Notes under the pieces: generated by a model
The model's input: only the letters and a program-made list of their open reading frames with translations
Told to the model about the DNA's origin: nothing
Databases searched by the model: none
Translations under genes and position numbers: made by a program
Shown: one piece after another, positions 45,510 to 53,804 of the stretch
Layout of the letters: each line of letters opens with the position of its first letter
Position numbering within the stretch: position 1 is the stretch's first letter
Assembly: GCF_963677195.1 (NCBI RefSeq)
Contig: NZ_OY781918.1
Location: 980,923-1,044,922 of the forward strand
DNA from: an uncultured Marinifilum sp.
Lineage (GTDB): Bacteria; Bacteroidota; Bacteroidia; Bacteroidales; Marinifilaceae
DNA length: 64,000 nucleotides
Reading direction: 5' to 3'

Positions 45510-46337
45510 ATGGAAAATACTAAAAGATCAATACTTGTTGCATGGGATTTTTCAACTGTAGCAGAATATGCATTGGAACATGCATTAATTTTTGCAGAGA
45601 ATGTTAATGCTGTTGTAATTCTTGCGCATATTGTTAAGAAAGAATCTCAAATTGAAGAAGCTAATGCTAAAATGGCCGATAAACTTCAGGAAATTGAGAA
45701 GGAGAGAGGTGTTCGTTTGGAATCAATTGTTAGGGAAGGCAGTATTTTTACATCGATAAACGATATCGCAAAAGAGTTTAATGCGATGTTGGTGATTATG
45801 GGTACTCATGGAATTAAAGGAATGCAGAAACTAACAGGAAGTTGGGCCCTTAAAGTAATTGTAGGTTCACGAGTTCCGTTTATTGTTGTTCAGGCTCCTC
45901 CAATTCAGAAAAAATATTCTTCGGTTGTTTTACCTGTCGACTTTAAAAAAGAAAACAAAGAGAAATTAAGTTGGGCAGAGTTTTTAGGTAAGTTCTTTAA
46001 AGCAAAAATGCGCGTAATAACACCTAAAATGCCCGAAGGACAGATGTTACAGAGAACTAAGGCGAATTTGGTATTTGCAAAAAAATATATGGAAAACAGA
46101 GGTATCGATTATGAGATTGATACTGCCGATGGAGGTAATGATTTTGCAATGGAGACTGTTGACTTTGCCAAGAAAATTCAGGCAGATATTATTCTGATTA
46201 TGACCACTAAAAACATATCATTCCAAGATTATATGTTGGGAGCACATGAGCAATTTGTAATTGCAAATTCGGCTCATATTCCGGTAATGTGTGTAAATCC
46301 AAGAACAGATCTTTCCAAATACGGAAGTTTTTATTAG
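45510..46337 (+). CDS. Universal stress protein, two UspA domains
   Basis: 275 residues made of tandem UspA folds (about 5-138 and 145-270). The first has VAWDFSTVAEYALEHAL and the glycine-rich stretch VIMGTHGIKG with a following GS; the second is more diverged (IILIMTTKN). ATP-binding may be kept in the first only. It acts in the cytosol in stress tolerance. Divergent from the cyclase gene. Confidence 0.9.
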   Translation: MENTKRSILVAWDFSTVAEYALEHALIFAENVNAVVILAHIVKKESQIEEANAKMADKLQEIEKERGVRLESIVREGSIFTSINDIAKEFNAMLVIMGTHGIKGMQKLTGSWALKVIVGSRVPFIVVQAPPIQKKYSSVVLPVDFKKENKEKLSWAEFLGKFFKAKMRVITPKMPEGQMLQRTKANLVFAKKYMENRGIDYEIDTADGGNDFAMETVDFAKKIQADIILIMTTKNISFQDYMLGAHEQFVIANSAHIPVMCVNPRTDLSKYGSFY

Positions 46338-46364
46338 AGCTTATTTTATTAATATCTATATTTG

Positions 46365-46392
46365 AACAACGGCTAAACACCGTTGTTTTTTT
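46365..46392 (+). terminator. Terminator after the universal stress gene
   Basis: ACAACGG and CCGTTGT (7 bp) with a seven-base loop, then TTTTTTTG. Confidence 0.8.
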
Positions 46393-46419
46393 GTTTGATA
46401 AAATTGAAAAAAATAAAAT

Positions 46420-47001
46420 ATGAAATTAGTATTTGCTACGAACAATCAAAATAAGCTAAAGGAACTTCAAAACTTATTAGGAGACGATATTGAACTATTA
46501 AGTTTGGCTGACATTAATTGCCATGATGAGATTCCAGAAGATTATGACACTTTAGAAGAAAATGCAAGACAAAAAGCCGAATATATTAATAACAAGTACA
46601 AGCTAAATTGTTTTGCCGATGATACAGGCTTAGAGATTGAAGCTTTAAATAACGAGCCTGGTGTTTACTCAGCCCGATATGCAGGAGAAGATAAAGATGC
46701 CAAAGCCAATATGAATAAGGTTTTAAAAAAACTAAAAGGTGAATCGAATCGTAGAGCACAGTTTAGAACCGTAATTTCTTTAATTATAGATAATAAAGAG
46801 TATCAGTTTGAAGGAATAGTAAAAGGAAATATTTTGGAGAGTGAGCGAGGAATAGATGGATTTGGTTATGATCCTATTTTCGAACCTGCTGGTTATTCTG
46901 TATCATTTGCAGAAATGGCAATGGGAGAGAAAAATTTAATTAGCCATCGTGGATTGGCAGTTCAAAAATTAGTTAAATTCTTATTAGATCATAAATTTTA
47001 A
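46420..47001 (+). CDS. rdgB: XTP/dITP pyrophosphatase
   Basis: 193-residue Ham1-family enzyme that removes inosine and xanthosine triphosphates from the nucleotide pool. Start signature [16 protein letters not shown]; the metal and base motif [25 protein letters not shown] near residues 65-90 (key parts FADDTGLE and [10 protein letters not shown]); C-terminal [10 protein letters not shown] and [10 protein letters not shown]. First gene of an apparent rdgB-porZ-recO operon. Confidence 0.94.
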   Translation: MKLVFATNNQNKLKELQNLLGDDIELLSLADINCHDEIPEDYDTLEENARQKAEYINNKYKLNCFADDTGLEIEALNNEPGVYSARYAGEDKDAKANMNKVLKKLKGESNRRAQFRTVISLIIDNKEYQFEGIVKGNILESERGIDGFGYDPIFEPAGYSVSFAEMAMGEKNLISHRGLAVQKLVKFLLDHKF

Positions 47002-47017
47002 TTACCTATAAATTATT

Positions 47018-49288
47018 ATGCGACAGTTGTTAGTAGCTTGTTTATTAATTTTAAACTTTACTTATTCGTGGGCGCAGGAATTTTCGGCATGGAGCGAGCA
47101 TTTGCCTTATCGAAAAGCAAAGCAATTAGTCGCATCCGATGAAAATGTATACTGTTTAACCGAATCTGGCCTTTTTTATTACTCTTTGATAGATAATGAA
47201 ATAGTGTCTTTTTCTAAAACCAAAGGTTTATCTGATACTGATATTTCCTGTATAGCCTGGGCGGATAATAATGAGGTTTTGATTGTGGCTTATGAAAATG
47301 GAAATTTAGATTTAATTTTTAAGGAGGAGATCATTAATATTTCTGATATTAAAAGATTTTCGGCCATTGATAATAAGTTTATAAATTCTATTTCGGTGTA
47401 TGAAAATTGGGCTTATTTGGGAACCAATTTTGGAATTGTTGTAGTAAATCTGGATAAGAAAGAAATTGCCGATACCTATATAATTGGCGAAAATGGACGT
47501 AATATTAAGGTTAATGATATCGCATTAAAAGATAATACGATATGGGCTGCAAGTGATGAGGGAATTTATTTGGCTGAATTGAATTCTACTAACCTAGCCG
47601 ATTTTAACAATTGGAAGCGGGATGTTTCTATTCCCAATTATGAAAGAGCATGTAACGAGCTGCAATTTATTGGGGATGATTTGTATGTATTGCGAACTAC
47701 CTCGCTTTCTTCAAGCGAAATTTATAAGTATCAGAATGGTAACTGGTCAAATTTTATAGTAAATTCCGCTAAAATTAACTCTTTAAGTAAAGTTGGTAGT
47801 GAGCTGTGCTTAAGTAAGTCAGGGGCTATTGATTGCTATGATTCTAATGGAGGAAAGATGTCAAGTATTGAATTTGGTGCAGATGATGATTTTAGGGATG
47901 TGTTAAAGCTTAATGAGCGAACATTTATTGCTGATTATGAAAAATCATTAATCGAAGTGCAGGGAAATTCCTTTGTGAGGATAAAACCTGATGGACCTAC
48001 GAGATCCGATATTAGTTCTATATATTCAGTTGGTGATAAAACCTGGGCTGTTGCCGGAAATCACAATAATTTGTATAATAATAAGAATATAGATGCTGAG
48101 TTGTTTTTGTACGACTCTAACAATTGGCGAAATTTTACAAGCGAGAATTTTTCAGAACTTAATGGAAAGAAGGATTTACTTTCGATTACCAGCAATGCAA
48201 TAAATGAGTCTACAGTTTATGTTGGCTCTTGGGGAGATGGAATTTTTGTGTTCGAAAATGAAGAGTTTAAAACGATTTGGAATTCTGATAATTCACCTTT
48301 GCAAAATAAAGGTGTAATTTCAATGTCGTCCGATTTAGATGGTAATTTATGGGTTTTAGATGCAAATTCGAGCAATGCAGTAAAAGTGTTTACTTATAAC
48401 AAAGAATGGATTTCTCTTGCCTATAGTGGCCTAAGTAATCGGCTTGATATGCAAAAGATTCTTGCGCTTTCTAATGGCGATAAGTGGGTTTTAAGAAAAC
48501 CTGGCAATTCTCTTTATGCATTTAACGAAAATAGTAGTATTGCCAATGGCGACGACGATGTAGTAAAATCTTTCGTAGTGAAGGATGAAAATAATTCAAC
48601 CATTAGCTCATACATTTATGATATGGCCGAAGATGAAAATGGCAGTTTGTGGTTAGCAAGCTCTAGTGGTGTTGCAGTTTATGCCGATCCAGGAACAATT
48701 TTTCGAGATGGCGATTTTTATGCTTATCGCCCTGTAATTACCATTAATGGCTCAACACAATATCTTTTGTCTACCGAAAATGTGCAATGCATAGCTATTA
48801 ATGGAGCCAACCAGAAATGGCTAGGTACCGAGAGTTCGGGAGCCTTTCTAGTGTCTGAAAATGGAGATGAGCAGTTGGCGTATTTTAATACAAATAATAG
48901 CCCGTTGCCTTCCAATAAAATAGAGAAAATATCAGTAAACCCAGGAACAGGAGAAGTATTTTTTGTTACCGACAAGGGCATGGTTTCCTATAAAGGAAAG
49001 GTTACCGAGGGAACCGATAATTTTAAGGAGTTGTATGTATATCCTAATCCGGTTAGGGAAACTTACGATGGAGATATCACTGTAAGTGGATTAATTAAAA
49101 ATTCTATTGTGAAAATTACCGATGTTAGCGGAAATTTGGTTTGGGAAGGAAAATCGGAAGGTGGACAATTTATTTGGGATGGAAATAATTTTAATGGTTC
49201 ACGCGTGCATACGGGTGTTTATTTGATATTTTGTTCGAATACCGATGGCTCAAAATCAAAAGTAATTAAGTTATTGTTTATACATTAA
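47018..49288 (+). CDS. porZ: PorZ-like protein with type IX secretion sorting domain
   Basis: 756 residues with a signal peptide (cut after SWA, about residue 19). Two beta-propeller-like regions with repeats of the type W-x-G-T/S-x-x-G-I-x-V (for example NWAYLGTNFGIVVV, NTIWAASDEGIYLA, GSLWLASSSGVAVY) fill residues 25-660. The last 80 residues form a type A sorting domain (ELYVYPNPVRETYDG ... VHTGVYLI). PorZ is part of the cell-surface complex that attaches type IX cargo to LPS. The 16-bp and 2-bp gaps to rdgB and recO indicate one operon. Confidence 0.85.
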   Translation: MRQLLVACLLILNFTYSWAQEFSAWSEHLPYRKAKQLVASDENVYCLTESGLFYYSLIDNEIVSFSKTKGLSDTDISCIAWADNNEVLIVAYENGNLDLIFKEEIINISDIKRFSAIDNKFINSISVYENWAYLGTNFGIVVVNLDKKEIADTYIIGENGRNIKVNDIALKDNTIWAASDEGIYLAELNSTNLADFNNWKRDVSIPNYERACNELQFIGDDLYVLRTTSLSSSEIYKYQNGNWSNFIVNSAKINSLSKVGSELCLSKSGAIDCYDSNGGKMSSIEFGADDDFRDVLKLNERTFIADYEKSLIEVQGNSFVRIKPDGPTRSDISSIYSVGDKTWAVAGNHNNLYNNKNIDAELFLYDSNNWRNFTSENFSELNGKKDLLSITSNAINESTVYVGSWGDGIFVFENEEFKTIWNSDNSPLQNKGVISMSSDLDGNLWVLDANSSNAVKVFTYNKEWISLAYSGLSNRLDMQKILALSNGDKWVLRKPGNSLYAFNENSSIANGDDDVVKSFVVKDENNSTISSYIYDMAEDENGSLWLASSSGVAVYADPGTIFRDGDFYAYRPVITINGSTQYLLSTENVQCIAINGANQKWLGTESSGAFLVSENGDEQLAYFNTNNSPLPSNKIEKISVNPGTGEVFFVTDKGMVSYKGKVTEGTDNFKELYVYPNPVRETYDGDITVSGLIKNSIVKITDVSGNLVWEGKSEGGQFIWDGNNFNGSRVHTGVYLIFCSNTDGSKSKVIKLLFIH

Positions 49289-49290
49289 TC

Positions 49291-50019
49291 ATGATTTACC
49301 AGACAAAAGGCATAGTATTAAACAGAGTGCAATATGGAGAAACCAGCCTGATTGTAAATGTTTATACCGAGAAATTTGGTAGACAAGCTTATATGCTTAA
49401 AGGTGGCAGATCAAAAAAATCGGTAAGTAAAAGCAATTTGTTTAGTCCGTTTTTTCTTCTCGAAATGGAGGTTTATCACCGCGAAGGAAAAAATATTCAG
49501 TCCTTAAAAGAGGTTAGAATTACCGAACCTCTTAATAATCTGATTTTTGATGTTCGAAAAAGTAGTATTGCATTATTTTTAACCGAAGTAGTTTCTAAGC
49601 TTTTAAGAGAAGAGGAAGCCAATTACGAATTGTTTGTTTTTTTATATAATAGCATACGTTACCTTGATTTATGTGAAGATTCGATACAAAATTTTCATTT
49701 GTATTTTCTAACTAAGCTTACTCGCTTTTTGGGTTTTTATCCTCAAATGAATTGGTCGCACGAGAAAGCTGTTTTTGATATGGATAATGGCAAATTTGTA
49801 AGTGATGCAAATTCTCATGCTCATTGCCTAAGTAAGAAGGAAAGTTATACGCTTTATTCTTTATTTAATACTTCAATTGATTCGATTAATAATCTGCAAA
49901 TGAGTAATAAAGATCGAGATTTAATTTTAAGAGCTATTTTAAATTTTTATGCCCTGCAAAGTCAGGGTTTTACATCATTAAAGTCACTGCCTATTATTCG
50001 TGAGTTGTTCGATGAGTGA
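49291..50019 (+). CDS. recO: DNA repair protein RecO
   Basis: 242 residues. N-terminal OB fold (TKGIVLNRVQYGETSLIVNVYTEKFG, key part VLNRVQYGETSLIV) and a helical C-terminal domain. It helps load RecA with RecR at gaps. It starts 2 bp after the porZ stop. The zinc cysteines of some RecO proteins are absent, as in many Bacteroidota. Confidence 0.9.
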   Translation: MIYQTKGIVLNRVQYGETSLIVNVYTEKFGRQAYMLKGGRSKKSVSKSNLFSPFFLLEMEVYHREGKNIQSLKEVRITEPLNNLIFDVRKSSIALFLTEVVSKLLREEEANYELFVFLYNSIRYLDLCEDSIQNFHLYFLTKLTRFLGFYPQMNWSHEKAVFDMDNGKFVSDANSHAHCLSKKESYTLYSLFNTSIDSINNLQMSNKDRDLILRAILNFYALQSQGFTSLKSLPIIRELFDE

Positions 50020-50108
50020 GATAGTTTTTGTTTTGTGAAATTTTCTTTACATAGTTTTAACTATTTCTTTTGATGGTAAACAGGAATTTGTATTTTTGCA
50101 TGTCTTTT

Positions 50109-50180
50109 GGCCCCATAGTTCAAGGGATAGAACAAGTGTTTCCTAAACACTAGATACAGGTTCGAGTCCTGTTGGGGCTA
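50109..50180 (+). tRNA. tRNA-Arg (anticodon CCT)
   Basis: 72-nt cloverleaf. Acceptor arms GGCCCCA and TGGGGCT, D arm GTTC/GAAC, anticodon stem AGTGT/ACACT with loop TTCCTAA (anticodon CCT, reads AGG), T arm ACAGG-TTCGAGT-CCTGT, discriminator A. The 3' CCA is not encoded, as usual in this phylum. Confidence 0.95.
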
Positions 50181-50428
50181 CTAAATTATTTTCTAACACA
50201 CTAATAATTAGGGTTTTAGTTATTTAACTTTCGAGAGTATCCCTAAATTGTCCCCACAATAAATCATCTTTTTAAGTTTGTATTTACCTTTTCTGTTTAA
50301 TTGTTTTTAGTGTTGTATGTAATTTATTTTCTTTGTTAAATAAATATTTCTGTACCATGAAAATTCGTATCAGTATAATAGCTATTTTTGCAATTACAAA
50401 CACGAGGTTTTTTTAGAAACTAACTAAA

Positions 50429-50938
50429 ATGGATTATAAAAATATCATTATAAAAATAAGGCGAATAGTGCGTTCGATAAATTTAGAATCGAAAAAAATG
50501 CAAAAAAATCATGGGCTTAGCATTCCTCAGATTTTATGCTTGGAATATTTAAAAAAATCACCTAATTATCAGGCTACTCAAAAATCTATTCGCGATCATT
50601 TAAACCTTAATTCAAGTACTGTTTCTGGAATTATTAGCAGATTGGAAAATAAGGGTATGTTGGCTCGATTGCCAAAAATAGGAGATAGAAGAACTACTGT
50701 AATTGCCTTAACATCAATGGGCGATAAGCTTTTAAATGATACGCCCGATTTACTTCAACAGCGTTTGGCTTTAAAATTAAAAAAGGTATCCGATAAAGAC
50801 CTAAAGACCATAGAGGATAGTTTGGATAAGTTAGTTAATATGCTCGAAATTGAAGACCTTGAAGCATCACCAATGCTCACAGCCGAGGATGTTATTAAAG
50901 AGGAGATTATTCCTGATGAACCAAATTTAGAACTATAA
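50429..50938 (+). CDS. MarR-family transcription regulator
   Basis: 169 residues. Winged helix at about 30-105 (ILCLEYLKKSPNYQATQKSIRDHLNLNSSTVSGIISRLENKG; key recognition part NSSTVSGIISRLENKGML) with the wing RLPKIGDRRTTVIALT. The C-terminal 30 residues are an acidic tail. Length is normal. It precedes a BCCT transporter gene; similar pairs suggest it controls osmolyte uptake, but this is inference. Confidence 0.88.
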   Translation: MDYKNIIIKIRRIVRSINLESKKMQKNHGLSIPQILCLEYLKKSPNYQATQKSIRDHLNLNSSTVSGIISRLENKGMLARLPKIGDRRTTVIALTSMGDKLLNDTPDLLQQRLALKLKKVSDKDLKTIEDSLDKLVNMLEIEDLEASPMLTAEDVIKEEIIPDEPNLEL

Positions 50939-50964
50939 TACCAGTATTATAATTAGCTCATAAT

Positions 50965-50995
50965 AATCTGTCAAATTTTTGGCAGATTTTTTTTT
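50965..50995 (+). terminator. Terminator after the MarR gene
   Basis: AATCTGTC and GGCAGATT (one G-U) followed by TTTTTTTTT. Confidence 0.75.
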
Positions 50996-51177
50996 GATTA
51001 TTAGCTAGTCGCTTTAAATGAAATTACATTTTTATCAAAAGTTTCTATACGACATGTTTTAAAGATTATTTCACTTGAATTATCAAATTGGTCTCATTAA
51101 TATATTGAAAAACAGCGATTACTAAATGTAAATAAGGAAGGAGTATAAGTTCTGTTTTTCTTTTAATTGCTATTCTG

Positions 51178-51208
51178 TTGCATGGAATCAAAATTTAATT
51201 TAGTTTTG
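51178..51208 (+). promoter_or_regulatory. Promoter of the BCCT gene, distal
   Basis: TTG (51178-51180), a 20-nt spacer and TAGTTTTG (51201-51208). It implies a leader of about 345 nt. A second -7 box, TATATTTG (51289-51296), could give a shorter transcript. Confidence 0.5.
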
Positions 51209-51246
51209 CCGCACAGAAACAAAATTGAATTATTTATGCTTCATTC

Positions 51247-51259
51247 TTTGGTCACCAAA
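51247..51259. promoter_or_regulatory. Palindrome in the BCCT leader, candidate MarR operator
   Basis: TTTGGT-C-ACCAAA, a perfect 6-bp palindrome around one base. It lies between the two candidate -7 boxes of the BCCT gene, which is where a repressor could act on the downstream promoter. The rest of the 619-bp gap holds nothing else recognisable. Confidence 0.35.
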
Positions 51260-51557
51260 CAGATAGGATGACTAAACACAACAAATTTTATATTTGTAGA
51301 AGGCTTTCTGTATAACTTTCAAAGCAATCATTCTTTTTTTATTTATAAAAAAGTCTTGATTAGAATAAATACTTCGATTTTATTATCAAGAATTTAAATA
51401 AGCGTATTAGGCTTGCTTTTTATAGCCGTTCTATTTGCGCCTATGTTTATTCTGCTTTTTGGGTTAGTAAATTCAACATTTAAATAATGTTGTACTCTTA
51501 CCTATTGTATAATTTTTTTGCGAGCAGATTAAAGAAGAATAAAAAATTAAATATTAT

Positions 51558-53159
51558 ATGGGAATTAGGGATGTCAGAAAAAATATGGAGTCCGGAAAAG
51601 CAAAAGCTGTGGCTGTATCAATCGACAATGAAAAAAATTATACTCGCAGCGATGAAAAATCATTTTTGGGAATAAAAGCCAATGGAACAGTATTCTTAGC
51701 TTCTTTTATTATTGTATTTATTCTAGTTGCAGCTACGCTAATATTGGGTAAGCCAATGGAAAAATGGTTTGCTAACACACAAGCTATAGTATCTAATTAC
51801 ACAGGTTGGTTTTTTGTACTGTGTATGAATTTATTTTTAGGTTTTGCAATTTTTCTAGGTTTTGGTAAATATGGAAAAATTAGGTTAGGAGGGAAATTGG
51901 CTAAACCAGAATTTAGTAAATCGTCGTGGTTTTCTATGTTGTTTAGTGCAGGAATGGGAATTGGCTTACTATTTTGGGGAGTTGCCGAACCCATATTCCA
52001 TTTCGATAATAATCCTTTTTTATATGAGGGAGTAAGTGCAGCCAAATCTGCAATGGGAATAACTTTTTTACATTGGGGATTTCATGCCTGGGCAGTTTAC
52101 GCAATTGTTGGATTAGCTTTGGCTTATTTTACCTTTAATAAAAAATTACCTTTAACCATTCGTTCTATTTTTTATCCAATTTTTGGTGATAAAATTTATG
52201 GTATCATTGGTGATATTATTGATATAGTTTCGGTAATAGCAACTTTGTTTGGTCTTGCAACCTCTTTAGGTTTTGGAGTACAGCAAGTAAACGCAGGATT
52301 ATCATACCTGTTTGATGTTGAGTATGGAATTTCCTGGCAAATTGGTTTAATATCAGTAATTACTCTTTTTGCAACCTTATCCTTGGTTTTAGGTCTCGAT
52401 AAAGGAATACGCCGCTTAAGTGTTTTTAATATGAATATGGCAGTATTGTTGCTATTGTTTGTGTTGTTAATTGGTCCAACGGTATTTATTCTAAAGGCTT
52501 TTGTGCAAAATTTAGGATATTATTTAAGTAACTTTCTTGAGTTAAGCTTTTGGGCCGAATCGTATAAAGGAGTTAATGAAACCAAGCACTGGCAAAATTC
52601 ATGGACCATTTTTTATTGGGCATGGTGGATCGCATGGTCGCCTTTTGTAGGTATTTTTATTGCTCGAATATCTAAAGGCAGAACTGTTCGCGAATTTGTA
52701 TTAGGTGTTCTTTTGGTGCCTGCCTTGCTAACTTTTTTATGGATTTCTGTTTTTGGGGGAAGTGCTATTTATCAGGAGTTATTAGGGAATACGCAAATTT
52801 CCGAAGCGGTGAATGCAAATATTGCAACAGCTATCTATCATTTGTTAGAACAATATCCATTACCATTTATATCTTCTTTGTTAACAGTTGTTCTAGTTGC
52901 ATGTTTTTTTGTAACATCTTCCGATAGTGGATCTATGGTTGTAGATACCCTTACGTCAGGAGGGAAACTTGATGCTCCTGTTGGGCAAAAAGTATTTTGG
53001 GCCTCGATGGAAGGAATTATTGCCATTGTATTGCTTATAGGAGGTGGTTTAACCGCCTTACAAACCGCTACTATACTTACAGGATTACCATTTGCAATTA
53101 TACTTTTGGTAATGTGTTACAGCCTTCTTAAAACACTTAAGAAAGAAAAACTCGATTAA
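51558..53159 (+). CDS. BCCT-family betaine/choline/carnitine transporter
   Basis: 533-residue symporter with 12 membrane segments. The sodium and substrate motif GMGIGLLFWGVAEP lies near residue 133, and the aromatic-rich signature WTIFYWAWWIAWSPFVG near residue 350. The 35-residue N-terminus is charged. It brings compatible solutes into the cell under osmotic stress. The MarR gene upstream is a likely regulator. Confidence 0.93.
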   Translation: MGIRDVRKNMESGKAKAVAVSIDNEKNYTRSDEKSFLGIKANGTVFLASFIIVFILVAATLILGKPMEKWFANTQAIVSNYTGWFFVLCMNLFLGFAIFLGFGKYGKIRLGGKLAKPEFSKSSWFSMLFSAGMGIGLLFWGVAEPIFHFDNNPFLYEGVSAAKSAMGITFLHWGFHAWAVYAIVGLALAYFTFNKKLPLTIRSIFYPIFGDKIYGIIGDIIDIVSVIATLFGLATSLGFGVQQVNAGLSYLFDVEYGISWQIGLISVITLFATLSLVLGLDKGIRRLSVFNMNMAVLLLLFVLLIGPTVFILKAFVQNLGYYLSNFLELSFWAESYKGVNETKHWQNSWTIFYWAWWIAWSPFVGIFIARISKGRTVREFVLGVLLVPALLTFLWISVFGGSAIYQELLGNTQISEAVNANIATAIYHLLEQYPLPFISSLLTVVLVACFFVTSSDSGSMVVDTLTSGGKLDAPVGQKVFWASMEGIIAIVLLIGGGLTALQTATILTGLPFAIILLVMCYSLLKTLKKEKLD

Positions 53160-53185
53160 ATAATATTTAAAAATTATCATATTAA

Positions 53186-53212
53186 AAAGCTGGCTGATGT
53201 CGGCTTTTTTTG
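53186..53212 (+). terminator. Terminator after the BCCT gene
   Basis: AAGCTGGC-TGAT-GTCGGCTT (with G-U pairs) followed by TTTTT. Confidence 0.75.
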
Positions 53213-53279
53213 TATGTCTGAAAGTATATTTAAAGCTCTGCTTAGTCCTTTTGCAGTGATGTATCCTGAGTTTATACAA

Positions 53280-53473
53280 AGAAAAATCCCGAACTTTCTT
53301 AAGTCCGGGATTTTCTCTAACCACTATTTACTAACCTAAATCTAATCTATGAAATGAGAAAGAAAATTTATTTTTTTGATTTTGAATATTTAAAAGTTCA
53401 ATTTTCTTTCGGCTTCCATATCTCCTTGATACAAAAATCATTTCGATATGAAAAAACTTTTTCTGTTTTTGTA
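53280..53473 (-). ncRNA. Candidate small RNA, about 195 nt
   Basis: Minus strand. A perfect -7 box TATATTTG (53486 to 53479) predicts a start near 53473. The transcript would hold a stem ATACAAAAA/TTTTTGTAT (53466-53474 with 53429-53437), a stem GAAAGAAAATT/AATTTTCTTTC (53400-53410 with 53358-53368) and end in a 14-bp terminator stem (53283-53314, one mismatch) followed by TTTTT. No convincing protein is encoded; a nine-codon frame after an AAGGAG lies too close to its Shine-Dalgarno. No known RNA family was recognised. Confidence 0.45.
53283..53314 (-). terminator. Terminator of the candidate small RNA
   Basis: On the minus strand AAAATCCCGGACTT and AAGTTCGGGATTTT pair with one mismatch, loop AAGA, followed by TTTTTC. 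It is also a strong hairpin on the plus strand. Confidence 0.75.
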
Positions 53474-53514
53474 TGATACAAATATAGAGTAAACATGTGC
53501 TAAAAGGCTTAAAT

Positions 53515-53789
53515 AAAAGTTAATGAAACTTAAAAGTGATTTTTTTAATACTAGTGTCATACCAGTAGCTGCATTTGTTCCTATATCAAATTTAGTTTAT
53601 TGAGCATACATATTTTATATATGAAGAAATTTTAGGGAAACATAAAAATATCATAATTATTAATTATACATTTCTATCTACTTAAATATACCTTGAGTTA
53701 ACTTTTTTAGTATTTTGTCGTACGTAATGCAGGATAATACAGACTATTATTCATTGTTAATCATAAGTAAAATTCAACAGCATTAATAC
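53515..53789. other. Intergenic region with no recognisable gene
   Basis: AT-rich stretch upstream of the histidine kinase gene. No coding frame or hairpin was seen; it probably holds that gene's promoter. Confidence 0.4.
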
Positions 53790-53804
53790 GTGGGAATTGA
53801 GAAA

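Noticed and set aside
51487..51675. Short frame overlapping the start of the BCCT gene
   Set aside because: It lies in another frame of a clear transporter gene and has no family resemblance.
52852..52859. Further TTGTTAGA copy near 52854 as a response-regulator box
   Set aside because: It is a single half-site inside the BCCT coding region without the second repeat or a -7 element.
53355..53477. Plus-strand 40-codon frame starting MRKKIYFF in the small-RNA region
   Set aside because: Phe-rich, no ribosome site, and the sequence is better explained by the stems of a minus-strand RNA.
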